NCBI RefSeq assembly: GCF_025127995.1
Contig: NZ_JAHLYP010000051.1
Location: forward strand, 1-64,000
Origin: Synechococcus sp. CS-1332
GTDB taxonomy: Bacteria > Cyanobacteriota > Cyanobacteriia > PCC-6307 > Cyanobiaceae
Direction of reading: 5' to 3'
Length of the DNA stretch: 64,000 nucleotides
Both the position numbers and the translations under genes were made by a program. Of this stretch, positions 16,546 to 25,537 are shown one piece after another. Every line of letters begins with the position of its first letter. The stretch's first letter is position 1. The notes under the pieces were generated by a model. The model made no database searches. It saw nothing but the letters and a program-made list of their open reading frames with translations, and had not been told where the DNA came from.

Positions 16546-17798
16546 ACGAGCTGTTCGGCCAGATCCTTGGCTGGTTGCCGATGCTGAGCCGGCCCCAGGT
16601 CCTCGTCCAGCTTGCCTTGGTGGCCCTGGCCGTGGTGGGAGTTCGGCTGCTGGCCAGGCGCTTCCAGCACTCGGCCCCGCACTGGGTGGTTGAACTCAGT
16701 GGCACGGTGGTAGTGGGAGGGCTGGGCTGCGGCTTGCTGGCCATGGCCCGGCAGCCGGTGACGCTGGCCTTGCTGCTGCTCACCTTCGTGGCCAGCCTGC
16801 AGGTGTCGGAGTTGGTGCTGCGCCGCAGCCAGAGCTGGCTGCCCGCCGATCAACTTCAGCCGCTTCGCTATCTGCTGATCCGCCCCTTCCTGTTCGGGGC
16901 GATGGTCTGGTCCCTGATCGAACTGCTGGACACCCGCGCCGAACTGGCTCTGATCCCCCTGGGTCGGTGGATGGGGGCGGATGTGAATGTCGGCGACCTG
17001 ACGTGGTTGGTGGTGGTGCTGTATCTGCTCATGGTCTCCTCAGGGCCACCCTCACTGGGGGTGGCCTGGCTGCTCAAGCGGGTGTTTGCCCTTGATCGGG
17101 TGAGTGTGCGCGCCATGGGGTTGATGGTGCGCTACGCGGTGATCACGCTCGGCACCGTGGCTGTGATGGAGACGATCGGTTTCAACAGCACCGCCATGCT
17201 GGCCATTGCCGGAGGGCTTTCGGTGGGCCTCGGCTTTGGCATCAAGGAGGTCTTCGGCAATTTCGTCAGCGGTCTTTGGCTGTTGTTTGAGGGCTCCCTG
17301 CGGCCCGGGGACATCGTCGCCCTTGATGGCGACTTCTGCGAAGTGCGACGTCTGGGCCTGCGGGCCACGCGACTCTGGCGCGACCGGGACAATGCCGAGC
17401 TCGTGATCCCCAACCAGACCTTCTTCAACAGCACCACGGTCGAATTCGGCGTCGGTCGCACCCGCTTTCGCACCCAGATCGCCATCAGCGTCGATGCCAA
17501 CCAACCGGTCAAGACCATCCTGGGCCTGCTGGAGGAGATCGCCGCCGCCGTGCCAGGTGTGGAGACCCATCTCCCCCCGAAGGCCTACCTGGAGGGGGTG
17601 GGGGATTGCGGCGCGGACTACGTGCTGAAGTTCTGGATTGCCAGTCCGTTCGAGAACCGGACCCGCTGCAGTGCCGTCGTCCAGTCCGTCGTGGAACGGT
17701 TCCAGACGCTGGGCATCGAGTTGCCCTACCCCCACATCGTGATCGAGCGGCCCCCCGTTCAGCCGAGCGCTCGGGGCACTGATCAGCCCGGCGACTGA
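16542..17798 (+). CDS. MscS-family mechanosensitive channel
   Basis: A 418-residue membrane protein starting at ATG 16542, four bases inside the preceding gene. Several N-terminal helices (residues about 15-180) precede the pore helix and beta domain: MLAIAGGLSVGLGFGIKEVF is the Gly/Ala-rich TM3 and pore kink, followed by LRPGDIVALDGDFCEV and the VIPNQTFFNSTTVEF signature of the family. It would open on membrane tension to release solutes during osmotic downshock. Translational coupling to a solute-binding lipoprotein is unusual. Confidence 0.92.
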   Translation: MNELFGQILGWLPMLSRPQVLVQLALVALAVVGVRLLARRFQHSAPHWVVELSGTVVVGGLGCGLLAMARQPVTLALLLLTFVASLQVSELVLRRSQSWLPADQLQPLRYLLIRPFLFGAMVWSLIELLDTRAELALIPLGRWMGADVNVGDLTWLVVVLYLLMVSSGPPSLGVAWLLKRVFALDRVSVRAMGLMVRYAVITLGTVAVMETIGFNSTAMLAIAGGLSVGLGFGIKEVFGNFVSGLWLLFEGSLRPGDIVALDGDFCEVRRLGLRATRLWRDRDNAELVIPNQTFFNSTTVEFGVGRTRFRTQIAISVDANQPVKTILGLLEEIAAAVPGVETHLPPKAYLEGVGDCGADYVLKFWIASPFENRTRCSAVVQSVVERFQTLGIELPYPHIVIERPPVQPSARGTDQPGD

Positions 17799-19075
17799 GC
17801 CTCCAGTTCGCCGTCGGCGATCGCCGCCACCAGGCGCCGGTGATCGGCGCGACTCTGCTCGGCGTAGGCCCCTGCGAAGTCGGCCAGGAGCTCATCGGCG
17901 TCCCCCATGGCCTCCAGGTGGGCGGCGATGGCCTCGCCGTCGCCGGAACGGGCATGGGCCTTGGCCAGCACCGCCGCACAGAGCTCGCCGTAGTCGGCGA
18001 GGGCGTCCTGATTCAGGTCCTCCAGCTGAACCATGGCCTTCCAGTCGCGGAATTGACGCCAGTAGCTGGCCACACCACCGGGGGCGGCCTCCACCCAGCC
18101 CAGGAAGCTGTCGCTCACCGTCTGGATCAAGCGTTGGCCGCGCACCACCCGCTCGCCCGGGGAGCCCGCCGTGCTCGGACCCAGATGGGCCTCGAGCACC
18201 GACGCCCCCGCCTCCTTGCTCTGCAGGATCAGCAGGTCGTCGTCATCGCGGCCCTGCAGGAGGGCGATGGCGCAGCGGGTGCCCACCGATCCAACGCCAA
18301 CGGTCTTGAGGGCGAAGTCGAGCACCTTGTAGCGGCCGACCAGCCACTGCATCTCCGGACGCAGGGAGGCGCGGTAGTGCTCGATGGACTGCTGCACGGA
18401 CCGACGCAGCGCCACCGGGTCGGCTCCCTGGCTGGCCAACGATTCCAGGCTCCAGAGCAGGGGCGGGTCATGGCGGAAGCGGTACACACCATCGGCGCCC
18501 CGCTGGCAGAGCTTGCGCGCTGCCCGGCGGTTGTCGTTGTGCTGGGCCTGCTCGGCGATGGCATCGAGGAACTCCCGCAGGGGCTTGTGCTTCACCCCCT
18601 CCCGCCAGGCCGCCACATCGACGCGGTGATACCAGAGGTCGAGGTGGCCGAGCTTGATCAGATCCCGGTGGGCCTGCCGGTAGCGACGGGCGCTCCGGCG
18701 CACGATCGAACGGGCGTCATCGGCGGCAATCCCCAGGCTGTCCGCGGCCAGCATCACACTGGTCAGGAGCCGTTTGAGGTCCCATTCGTAGGGGCCCGGC
18801 AGGGTCTCGTCGAAGTCGTTGACGCCGAAGACCAGTGTGCGCTCCGGGGACGCATAGAAGCCGAAGTTCATCAGGTGGGCATCCCCGCAGAGCTGGACCA
18901 TCACCCCCGAATGGGGCTGCCAGGCCAGGTCGATGGCCATCTGGGCCGCAGCGCCGCGGAAGAAGGCCAGCGGACTCTGGGCCATGCGACCGTGGCGGAT
19001 CGGCAGCAGCCACGGCAGGCGATGGGCTTCCTGCTCCCGCAGGACGGCCATGGGATCGGGGCGCTGGCTGGTCAT
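17783..19075 (-). CDS. DUF2252 family protein
   Basis: A 430-residue protein from ATG 19075. The family landmarks are RHGRMAQSPLAFFRGAA, QLCGDAHLMNFGFYASPE, FGVNDFDETLPGPYEWDLKRL and VGVGSVGTRC. The GDAHLMNFG and DFDE segments resemble the catalytic loops of kinase/aminoglycoside-phosphotransferase folds, so a phosphotransfer role is plausible, but the biochemical function is unknown. It overlaps the MscS gene 3' end by 16 bases, and its 5' side faces the left attachment repeat of the island. Confidence 0.85.
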   Translation of the reverse strand: MTSQRPDPMAVLREQEAHRLPWLLPIRHGRMAQSPLAFFRGAAAQMAIDLAWQPHSGVMVQLCGDAHLMNFGFYASPERTLVFGVNDFDETLPGPYEWDLKRLLTSVMLAADSLGIAADDARSIVRRSARRYRQAHRDLIKLGHLDLWYHRVDVAAWREGVKHKPLREFLDAIAEQAQHNDNRRAARKLCQRGADGVYRFRHDPPLLWSLESLASQGADPVALRRSVQQSIEHYRASLRPEMQWLVGRYKVLDFALKTVGVGSVGTRCAIALLQGRDDDDLLILQSKEAGASVLEAHLGPSTAGSPGERVVRGQRLIQTVSDSFLGWVEAAPGGVASYWRQFRDWKAMVQLEDLNQDALADYGELCAAVLAKAHARSGDGEAIAAHLEAMGDADELLADFAGAYAEQSRADHRRLVAAIADGELEAQSPG

Positions 19076-19130
19076 TCGAATCCCCTGCAGGTGGCCACAT
19101 CGCAAGGCTGACAGCCGCCCAGGCCGCGAC

Positions 19131-19174
19131 ACTGAAAAGGGCCCTTCCAGGCCCCATGGGTCATGTGGGTGACA
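19131..19174 (+). repeat. Left attachment repeat of the island (attL)
   Basis: 44 bases matching 42886-42929 at all but one position (G at 19165 against T at 42920). It begins ACTGAAAAGGGCCCTTCCAG and includes the inverted-repeat-plus-T terminator of the tmRNA gene. Because the right copy is the native 3' end of ssrA, this left copy is the duplicated target end. The tyrosine integrase starts about 150 bases inside it. Confidence 0.9.
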
Positions 19175-19319
19175 GAAATGAAAAAGCCTTTGCCGTCACA
19201 AGCCACCTCAGACAGGGCCTGGTATTTGGGGGAATCGCTGGGAGTACTGATTAGCATTGGGGAGCTTTTATGGTCACGCTGGTGACCATCCAGGCCACCG
19301 AGTCAACAGCAGACGCCCC

Positions 19320-20536
19320 ATGCCAGCCATCAACTCAGGTCGTCCGTGGGAGGTCGGTTTCCGTTCTGCCGTTCGAGAAGGCCGCCAGGGATGGTCCGTC
19401 ATCAACGCAAGGGGAAGAGTCCGGCTCAGGGTGCGGATCAGGGGGCCCCTGATGAGTGCGTAGTGCTCCCCGTCAAATGGGAACCAGGTGGCCAAGCGGC
19501 GGCCCTCCAGTTGATCGGCCACATCTACCGGCTCGTCGCCAGCGGCCAGCAGACGGTCAGGGGTGCCCTGCAGACGGTTGTGGAGGGAAGCGACACTATG
19601 AAGATAGGCACCGACTGGAGCGCCGCTGTGAACGGCCTCAGAACGGAACTAATGAATGGGCGTAACGAGATCCTCTATGCGACGTGGAAGACCAACTACC
19701 AGCAATACATGGAGGAAGCACTGCGGATCTTGGAGTGCCCCAATCCGCCCCACGATGGGCATGGGCTCCTCCAGCGCACTCTGGAGCGGTGGAAGGGCAA
19801 AGCGGCCAGCCGCGCGGCCTGCTGCATTGCCATCCGCAATCTGACCGATCACGCCATGGCCCGCCACCATGCTCCCGCCTGCTGGACCATCACGGCCCCG
19901 ATGGTGAAAACCCTTCGGGGCAAACCGTCCGAGAAGCGAACAAAGGCCACGCTGGCCGATCCCGAAATGCTCTATCTCATCGAGGGGGTAGAGCGCCGAA
20001 ACCCAGGCTGGGCGAATGTACTCCGCACCCTGGCGTTGTTCGGCCTGCGGCCTGTAGAGCTTCAGCACCTTGTTCCCAAGCCCGATGATCAGGGGGTGCT
20101 GAGAATGTGGTGCCGCTACCGCAAGACCTGCGGTGGCCAACTCACAGCCCCACGCTGGCTGCTGCCTGCGCCGCCTCACAACGCCATGGGTGAGCGGCAG
20201 GATTGGAACATCACCGGGGCGATGGCAGCGGGCCTTCTGGAGCTTCCAGAGGGGCGTGATGGTGGGTTCAGAGTGTTGAACGGCCACTACGTCGAACGGT
20301 TTCTACGGATCCAACCGGAATGGAAGGAGCTGAAGGCGCTACACACCGCCAGGGGGGAATGGTTGCGGCCATACACCTTCAGGGATAGTTACAGCCTGCG
20401 GTGCCATCAGCATGGGGTGGAAGTGGGGGCGGTCGCATCTGCCATGGGTCACAGCCTGGCGGTTCATGCCAGCAGCTACAGGTGGGCATCAGAGGCCACT
20501 ACGGCGGCAGCGTTTGATGCAGCCTTTACAGCGTGA
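19320..20536 (+). pseudogene. Tyrosine recombinase (island integrase), apparently frameshifted
   Basis: The catalytic part is one open frame to 20536 (usable from about 19465): the core-binding region WSAAVNGLRTELMNGRNEIL, the first catalytic arginine in LFGLRPVELQHL, then YTFRDSYSLRCHQHG, AMGHS and the tyrosine in SSYRW. It matches a cyanobacterial island integrase type. The expected N-terminal arm-binding part (WSVINARGRVRLRVRIRGP) lies upstream in a frame offset by one base, from ATG 19320 to a stop at 19463, and the continuation VVLPVKWEP is in the catalytic frame. The switch falls near a G5C4 run at about 19440. Either the gene is frameshifted, the sequence has an error, or a shorter protein starts later (ATG 19598). 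Confidence 0.75.
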
Positions 20537-20553
20537 AGGAATACCAAAGCCCC

Positions 20554-21090
20554 TCAAGTCGGCTTGCCAGTAACAGGCCGGCGATATTCCGGGTGCTGTG
20601 GATTCCACGGCTCCCCGCAGTGCCCGCACCGCCAGGGATCTTCGCCTTCGATTTCAAGCCAATCCGCCCACCATTCCCTACTGGTTGTGTCATGCACTGG
20701 AAAGTCACGGGAAATTACCTGCTCGATAGTGCCTGCAATGGCCAGCAGCTGAGCAGGTTCCAGCGGCGGCCAACCCTGATCAGCCAGCGCACGATTAACG
20801 ATTGGCGTCATGGGGCCCCACAGCCTCGACAGGAACGCTTCAAGGTCAGGGTCAGGAACAGGCTCTGGTGCTGGTTTCGGCTTCGGCTTGTTGCTGATCC
20901 GCAGCCTTGTACAAGCGGTTACGCAATCGATCAGCGGCGGCAGATCGGGCGGTGCCAGCTCCAGGAGGCGTTGACCGGTTGGAGTAGAGCGCAGGTAACC
21001 CTTGAGGGTGCCATCCTTGATTAAGCAGCACAGCTGCGCCCTGCTGTGGCCGGTGCGAAGGGCGGCTTCTGAAACTGAGTATGCGGCCAT
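20554..21090 (-). CDS. Island protein with N-terminal MerR/excisionase-like HTH and C-terminal zinc ribbon
   Basis: A 178-residue protein from ATG 21090. Residues 1-30 (AAYSVSEAALRTGHSRAQLC) read like a short winged or MerR-type HTH as in excisionases. A Lys/Pro linker (KPKPKPAPEPVPDPD) leads to a helical region, and the C-terminus holds WRCGHCGEPWNP, half of a zinc-binding knuckle, with a nearby His. It ends 17 bases after the integrase stop and is convergent with it. A role in regulating excision or integration fits its position but is inference. Confidence 0.6.
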   Translation of the reverse strand: MAAYSVSEAALRTGHSRAQLCCLIKDGTLKGYLRSTPTGQRLLELAPPDLPPLIDCVTACTRLRISNKPKPKPAPEPVPDPDLEAFLSRLWGPMTPIVNRALADQGWPPLEPAQLLAIAGTIEQVISRDFPVHDTTSREWWADWLEIEGEDPWRCGHCGEPWNPQHPEYRRPVTGKPT

Positions 21091-21237
21091 AATCTAATCG
21101 CGGACACGGGGTAGGGGTTCGTATAGCCTAATCAGGCTATTGAGCTAGCTCAATCTCATCGTTTTGGCCAGCTAAGTAGGCAACCAACGCGGATAGAATC
21201 AATCCCCTCTATGCAGCGCTCAAAGGGACCCGCTGTT

Positions 21238-21444
21238 TCATGCCAGAGGGGTGCGGCCCTCTAGCCTCTCCAGACCTTGGGCTAGCAGTGCGCGGGCAAG
21301 GGCAGCACGGGAGCAGCGCATCTTGTCCGCCCACTCCTGCAGATCAGCCGCCATTGGTGCCGGCAGCTTCAGCGGGACCGACAGCATGGGCTCACCAGGC
21401 CGGCGCATGTCCGGCAATACGAAAGGATCCAAAGAGGCCACCAA
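21238..21444 (-). CDS. Small ribbon-helix-helix-like protein
   Basis: A 68-residue protein from TTG 21444 (GTG 21441 or ATG 21387 are alternatives). The segment LSVPLKLPAPMAADLQEWAD followed by KMRCSRAALARALLAQGLE has the strand-helix-turn-helix layout of CopG/Arc-type DNA-binding proteins. It could be an antitoxin-like or copy-control repressor. It lies just downstream (in minus orientation) of the ParB-like gene. Confidence 0.55.
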   Translation of the reverse strand: MVASLDPFVLPDMRRPGEPMLSVPLKLPAPMAADLQEWADKMRCSRAALARALLAQGLERLEGRTPLA

Positions 21445-21490
21445 CGAGCACCCTTCAGGCTAGGTATCTCAAACAGGCTAGCTCCAGCGA

Positions 21491-22486
21491 TCAGCCGATT
21501 AGCGCGGCGATCGACTCCCTCAGCAGCCCCAGGTTCTCGCTCACGATCACACTGGCGGGCCGCTTCGTGGTGATCTCACCAGCCAGCAGTCCCACCAGAT
21601 CGGCCAACGGGCCAGGGTGATTGACCAGCTCTCCGAAGTAGGCAGCGCTGGTCTGCACCTTTGCCCTTGCCTGCCGGCTTCCTTCGGCGTCGATCACATT
21701 CCCGGCCGCGGCCAGAACGCTCGCCCGCTTGGGGAGCGCAGCAGCCGACAGGTCCCTGATCTCGGAGCGCAATCGGGCACGAATGGCGGCGCGAATCTCC
21801 AGCAGCGGCTCCAGGTCGCTGCTCTCCAGTAGGTCCTCACAGCCGGGCAGGCAGTTCTGGGTGAAGGGGCGAAGGTATGCAAGGCGGGCGATCTCGGCGG
21901 CTTCCCTTGCCTTCGCGGCGGTCCAGTCGTTGCGGAGGGCCAGCTGGGCCAACTGACGTTGGATCGTGTCCGGGGCACGGCTGCTGCCGATGGCGGCTGC
22001 TACCTCCAGGGGGAGCCGCCCGATCGCCGCGGCCTCGAACAGATCCGGCGGCAGGTGGGCCAGCTCCAGCGCCGTTCGCGTTGTCCGGCCATCCCGGGGC
22101 ACCCCGTAGGCGGCCAGCTCCTCGGGGCCCATGGCGGTATCCCTGAATAGCTTGGCCGCGTCGATTGCAGTGCCGCGCTCCTCTGCGATGTTCTGCAGAG
22201 CGCCGATGGTTCGGGCCTCGACGGCGGTTGCTGCAGATAGAAACCTCACCGCCACCAGTTCAACGCCACAGCGCAGGGCGAGGGCCAGCCGGTGATGGCC
22301 GTTGACAACGAACGGGCCTGGGTCTGCTCGATCGTGCCAAACAGTCAGTACGCCGGCCAGGTCAGGATTCCAGCGAGCGGCATCTTGCAGGACCGGCGTT
22401 GTACCTGCGCGGCTGGCATGGAGCTTGAACTGGAAACGCTGTGCATCAACACGAATCGACGCAGCGGGAATTGTTGTCAGCTGCAC
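21491..22486 (-). CDS. ParB/Sulfiredoxin-fold domain protein
   Basis: A 331-residue protein from GTG 22486. The N-terminal ParB-like nuclease domain is marked by VLTVWHDRADPGPFVVNGHH with RLALALRCG, the conserved NGHHR loop. The rest is helical and Arg/Ala-rich (for example LELAHLPPDLFEAAAIGRLP), as in ParB central DNA-binding regions, and ends with a charged tail. Stand-alone ParB-like proteins in mobile elements can be partition factors, CTPases or nucleases; no ParA is nearby, so partition alone is unlikely. It may form an operon with the RHH gene. Confidence 0.7.
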   Translation of the reverse strand: MQLTTIPAASIRVDAQRFQFKLHASRAGTTPVLQDAARWNPDLAGVLTVWHDRADPGPFVVNGHHRLALALRCGVELVAVRFLSAATAVEARTIGALQNIAEERGTAIDAAKLFRDTAMGPEELAAYGVPRDGRTTRTALELAHLPPDLFEAAAIGRLPLEVAAAIGSSRAPDTIQRQLAQLALRNDWTAAKAREAAEIARLAYLRPFTQNCLPGCEDLLESSDLEPLLEIRAAIRARLRSEIRDLSAAALPKRASVLAAAGNVIDAEGSRQARAKVQTSAAYFGELVNHPGPLADLVGLLAGEITTKRPASVIVSENLGLLRESIAALIG

Positions 22487-22530
22487 TAACTTCTGAGCCT
22501 CTACATCCGTACACGGAAAGTTAGGCAGGC

Positions 22531-22803
22531 TCAGACCAGCTCCAGAGGCTGGTCAGGCCGTCGGATGGGGTGCTCTCCTGCCGGTCGCCTCAGCAGCAGG
22601 CCACGGGCGCCCTCGGCACGTTCCTTGGCTGCGTCCTGGTCTAGGTACCGCTCCAGGGCGGCGAGGCTCTGGTGACCGGTCAGCTCTTCCACCTCCCGCA
22701 GGCTGTAGCCGGCGGCATGGGCGGCGGTGTGGGCGGAGTCTGGCGACGGCATCGGCCGGGGTCCGACACTGTCCGCTGAGTCTGGCGGCAGTGCGCGACC
22801 CAT
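22531..22803 (-). pseudogene. Tyrosine recombinase remnant (C-terminal fragment)
   Basis: Only the last part of a recombinase is left: SLREVEELTGHQSLAALERY includes the conserved GHxS motif and the catalytic tyrosine, followed by DQDAAKERAEGARGLLL. The arginine-bearing domains are missing. The fragment is closely similar to the C-terminus of the second broken recombinase 1 kb away (SLREVAEISGHQSLAALEKY), so they are paralogous relics of earlier integrations. Confidence 0.75.
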
Positions 22804-23173
22804 CAGAAAGCCCCAGCCGTAGCCGCGGCTCCTGGGTGCTTGAAGGGGCGCCCCATGTTGAGGGTGCCGGGGTCAGCCCCCGATCAGGGCGAGGGCAGCA
22901 GCCTCATTGTCGTGGCCAGGCTCGGGCGGAGGGTGTACAGGCTCACGTTTTATCCAGGACTATCCAGGACGCTGCAACATTCAGCGCATTGTTTTCTATG
23001 CCGCGCCGGAAGCATGCAAGCGTCATCTTTTGTAAAGCAGAAGTGATGCAGATATGCAGTGCATAATCGAAATTATTAATGGCCAGGATGTCATATGTGA
23101 AGAAGTGTAAGGGATTTTTTTGTGTCTAGATTTGCCTTGCTAACTATGTACGTGTTCCACCTTTGTTTTCCCC
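22804..23173. other. Non-coding stretch ahead of the Cys-hairpin gene
   Basis: 370 bases between the recombinase fragment and the small peptide gene. The left half is GC-rich; from about 22930 it becomes AT-rich. I see no supported gene. A promoter for the downstream peptide should lie here but no convincing -35/-10 pair stands out. Confidence 0.35.
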
Positions 23174-23437
23174 ATGACAAAATCGAAAGTACTAGCTTCT
23201 TCAGCTTGGGAAGAGTTGCCTCCTATTGCCCAGCAAGAGATTGAGAAAATCATCTCAACCTGCTTTCCTGGGCAGGAGGTTACCTTTGATACTGAAGTTT
23301 TAGATACATGTACAGACCTATGCGACGTAGCTGAACAAGTCGCAACGGCTGCCTGCGAATTGCTTGACTTTCCCGCAAACATTATTTGCAAAGCTGCCGC
23401 CAAGGCAGCGGGCAAAGCCTGCAAGAAAGCTTGCTAG
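23174..23437 (+). CDS. Small Cys-rich peptide, predicted disulfide-stapled helical hairpin
   Basis: An 87-residue protein of unknown family in AT-rich DNA. Residues 1-45 look like an acidic leader (ASSAWEELPPIAQQEIEKII). Cysteines fall at 30, 46, 50, 61, 72, 83 and 87: the last six have the mirror-symmetric pattern CX3C-X10-C-X10-C-X10-CX3C. Two helices, one acidic (CTDLCDVAEQVATAACELL) and one cationic (CKAAAKAAGKACKKAC), are joined by a Pro-containing turn, so pairs 46-87, 50-83 and 61-72 could staple a helical hairpin. No Sec signal or double-Gly leader is seen. It could be an antimicrobial or toxin peptide or a redox-sensitive scaffold; all of that is inference. Confidence 0.6.
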   Translation: MTKSKVLASSAWEELPPIAQQEIEKIISTCFPGQEVTFDTEVLDTCTDLCDVAEQVATAACELLDFPANIICKAAAKAAGKACKKAC

Positions 23438-23635
23438 GGCTTAGCCGCAGAGCTTTGGGACAGTCTGGCCTGGCTTACGTCAGGCCAGGCCTAAAACGCT
23501 GCAGGCGTAGCCGCACTGAGGGGGCGCTTAGTGGTGCCTGCAATCGAGCAAGGCCTCGGGAATGGGGAGAATCACGATTCCCTCAATTCCCGGGGCTGAT
23601 CACCTGCTACTGCTCTATCAAGATGAGGGGCAGGA

Positions 23636-24272
23636 TCACTTCAACAGCAGGCCCCGGGCGGCCTCTGCCTTCTCCTTCGCGGCGTCGGCATCGAGGTACT
23701 TCTCCAAGGCGGCGAGGCTCTGGTGGCCGCTGATCTCGGCCACCTCTCGCAGACTCAGCCCGGCGGAATGGGCAGCGGTGAGGGCGGAGCGGCGGAAGCT
23801 GTGGCTGGAGACCCCCTCGATACCCAGGCGGTCGGCCAGCTTGCTGATCGCGGTCTGCGCTCCACGGACGCTGAGCGGCTGGCTGGCGACGCCAGGAAAA
23901 ATCCAGCCCTTCTTCGTAGAGGGGCAGGCCTCCTTCCAGGCCAGCAGGTAGCGGCAGGCCACCTCGGGCAGGTTTGATGGTCCGGCCGGCGCCGGTCTTG
24001 GTGATGCCGCCGGGCACGTTGACAACGCAGGCAGCGACGTCGTTCCAGGTCAGAAGGGTGACCTCGCCGACCCGCATGGCGCCGGCCGTCATCAGGGCCA
24101 CTAGGGCGGCATCGCGAGGCCTGGCGATCTCCAACATCTGGGCGATCTGGGCGGCGTCGAGCACGGCGGCCCGCTTGACGGGGGTCGACGTCGCAGGCCG
24201 GTCCCTCAGGAGGGCGCGGTCGGCGGAGCGGCGGGAGGCGGGGGCCATGAGGGTCGTAACCGGTCTTTCCAT
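23636..24272 (-). pseudogene. Frameshifted tyrosine recombinase
   Basis: The N-terminal part from about 24272 carries the first catalytic arginine in GAMRVGEVTLLTWND and runs to GRTIK. The rest (LPEVACRYLLAWKEACPS, FPG, SSHSFRRSALTAAHSAG, ISGHQSLAALEKY) is in another frame ending at 23636. The break is near 23970. All catalytic residues (R, HxxR, H, Y) survive across the two frames, so decay is recent or a base is missing. It is a paralogue of the fragment at 22531-22803 and unlike the integrase at 19.3-20.5 kb. Confidence 0.8.
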
Positions 24273-24491
24273 AGTTGCGCCTTTTCTGCATGAGGCGCTT
24301 AGGGAGCGGGCTGGTCTAAACGGTTACTTCTAATTAACTACCACACCCCATCTGGTCGTGGGCATTGGCCGTTAAGGCCACGATTAAGCAATGAGAAGGA
24401 ATGATTTTTTTTGGCGCGACTTACTTATTGCGTCATCGTAGCTGGCCATGGCTATAAATATTCATTCTTTCACTGTTTTCGTCAATGCTTC

Positions 24492-24812
24492 TTACTCGCT
24501 AGGAGCGGATCCAGCATGTTCTTGAGCGACAGATCCAGACAACGAAGCAACCTCTGATCCGCCTAGGCCTAAAGCGGCAGCTTTCATCAAGTCATAGCAG
24601 TCGATGCAAGCAATCTTGTTATCAATATTCCAGATAACGATAAACACACTTACGATAGAAGGGAAAAGGAATAATCCAGCCCACCTTCGAATATCTTTCC
24701 AGTCAAAAGGTGCATTTCTGTAAATTATATTGTAAAACGACTTCAGTATAGATGCAATTACCGCGGCACCTATCAAATGAGAGGCTTTGCCAATGATTTC
24801 AAATTCAAACAT
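24492..24812 (-). CDS. Small two-helix membrane protein
   Basis: A 106-residue protein in AT-rich DNA. Two transmembrane segments are visible, LIGAAVIASILKSFYNIIY (near residue 13) and LFLFPSIVSVFIVIW (near residue 47), separated by a basic loop. A CX2C (CIDC) follows the second helix and the tail is Ser/Ala-rich. Size and topology resemble holin-like or toxin-like proteins but no family is recognised. It follows the winged-helix gene by 13 bases and is surely co-transcribed with it. Confidence 0.55.
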   Translation of the reverse strand: MFEFEIIGKASHLIGAAVIASILKSFYNIIYRNAPFDWKDIRRWAGLFLFPSIVSVFIVIWNIDNKIACIDCYDLMKAAALGLGGSEVASLSGSVAQEHAGSAPSE

Positions 24813-24825
24813 CTACAATTTATCC

Positions 24826-25239
24826 CTAGCCTTTTTGGGCTATTGGAGCCTCTCCGGAGATGCTATTCAGAAGAACTGATAGCAACGGTGTAGTTTCCCT
24901 GTACTTCGTTTTAGTTGTAAAAAGAGGAGCACCGTCTTCGCCAAGGTTCTTTGACTTAATATAGATGCTTCGGTTTGATAGAATCTTAATAACTTCACTT
25001 ATGTCTAGCTTAAGCTCTTCCGCAATTGAGTTGGGATTTCGCCATGTAAAACGAGAGCTGTTAATTGCGTTTTCAACTTTTTTCATACTTGATAGACCCG
25101 ATTTAACACGCCTTTGAGCCTTGGCTCGCTTTGGGATGATTTCAACAGCTGCAGAAAATCCTTGACCACCTTCTTGGCGCTGCAGCTGTTGCGAAGTAGA
25201 GGCGTTTGCCGCCCCGGTCGTTAAATTGAATATTGGCAT
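24826..25239 (-). CDS. Predicted winged-helix protein
   Basis: A 137-residue basic protein. After a disordered N-terminus, the segment SSRFTWRNPNSIAEELKLDI then SEVIKILSNRSIYIK has the helix-turn-helix-wing layout, and GAPLFTTKTKYRETTPL would be the wing plus a C-terminal helix. I know this FTWR-xxxx-IA-xEL pattern from small regulatory or adaptor domains but cannot name the family. It is the first gene of a two-gene unit with a small membrane protein and is divergent from the CHAT module. AT-rich codon use differs from the host. Confidence 0.55.
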   Translation of the reverse strand: MPIFNLTTGAANASTSQQLQRQEGGQGFSAAVEIIPKRAKAQRRVKSGLSSMKKVENAINSSRFTWRNPNSIAEELKLDISEVIKILSNRSIYIKSKNLGEDGAPLFTTKTKYRETTPLLSVLLNSISGEAPIAQKG

Positions 25240-25537
25240 TAGCCTAGAGATGAAAGGGAAGGAAATGACTGCGTTGCAAGAGATTTGGCCACAAACGGCC
25301 TTAACGGTGCGACAGTGTACTCAAAGGCACAATGCCTGCATATGAGGCACTTGCGTGGTTCTACACCATAAAACATGGCAGCGCCAAATGGCTGTGTGCA
25401 TTACCGACATTTGTTGCCGAATGAATGGCCATGCCTCTCAGCGTTTCAGTCACGTGGCGCTCGAAAGGTCTTCTCCCGAGATGAGATAAATGAATTTTTT
25501 GTTACGGACACTATAAATAGCGCGTGCCGTGAGCGCA

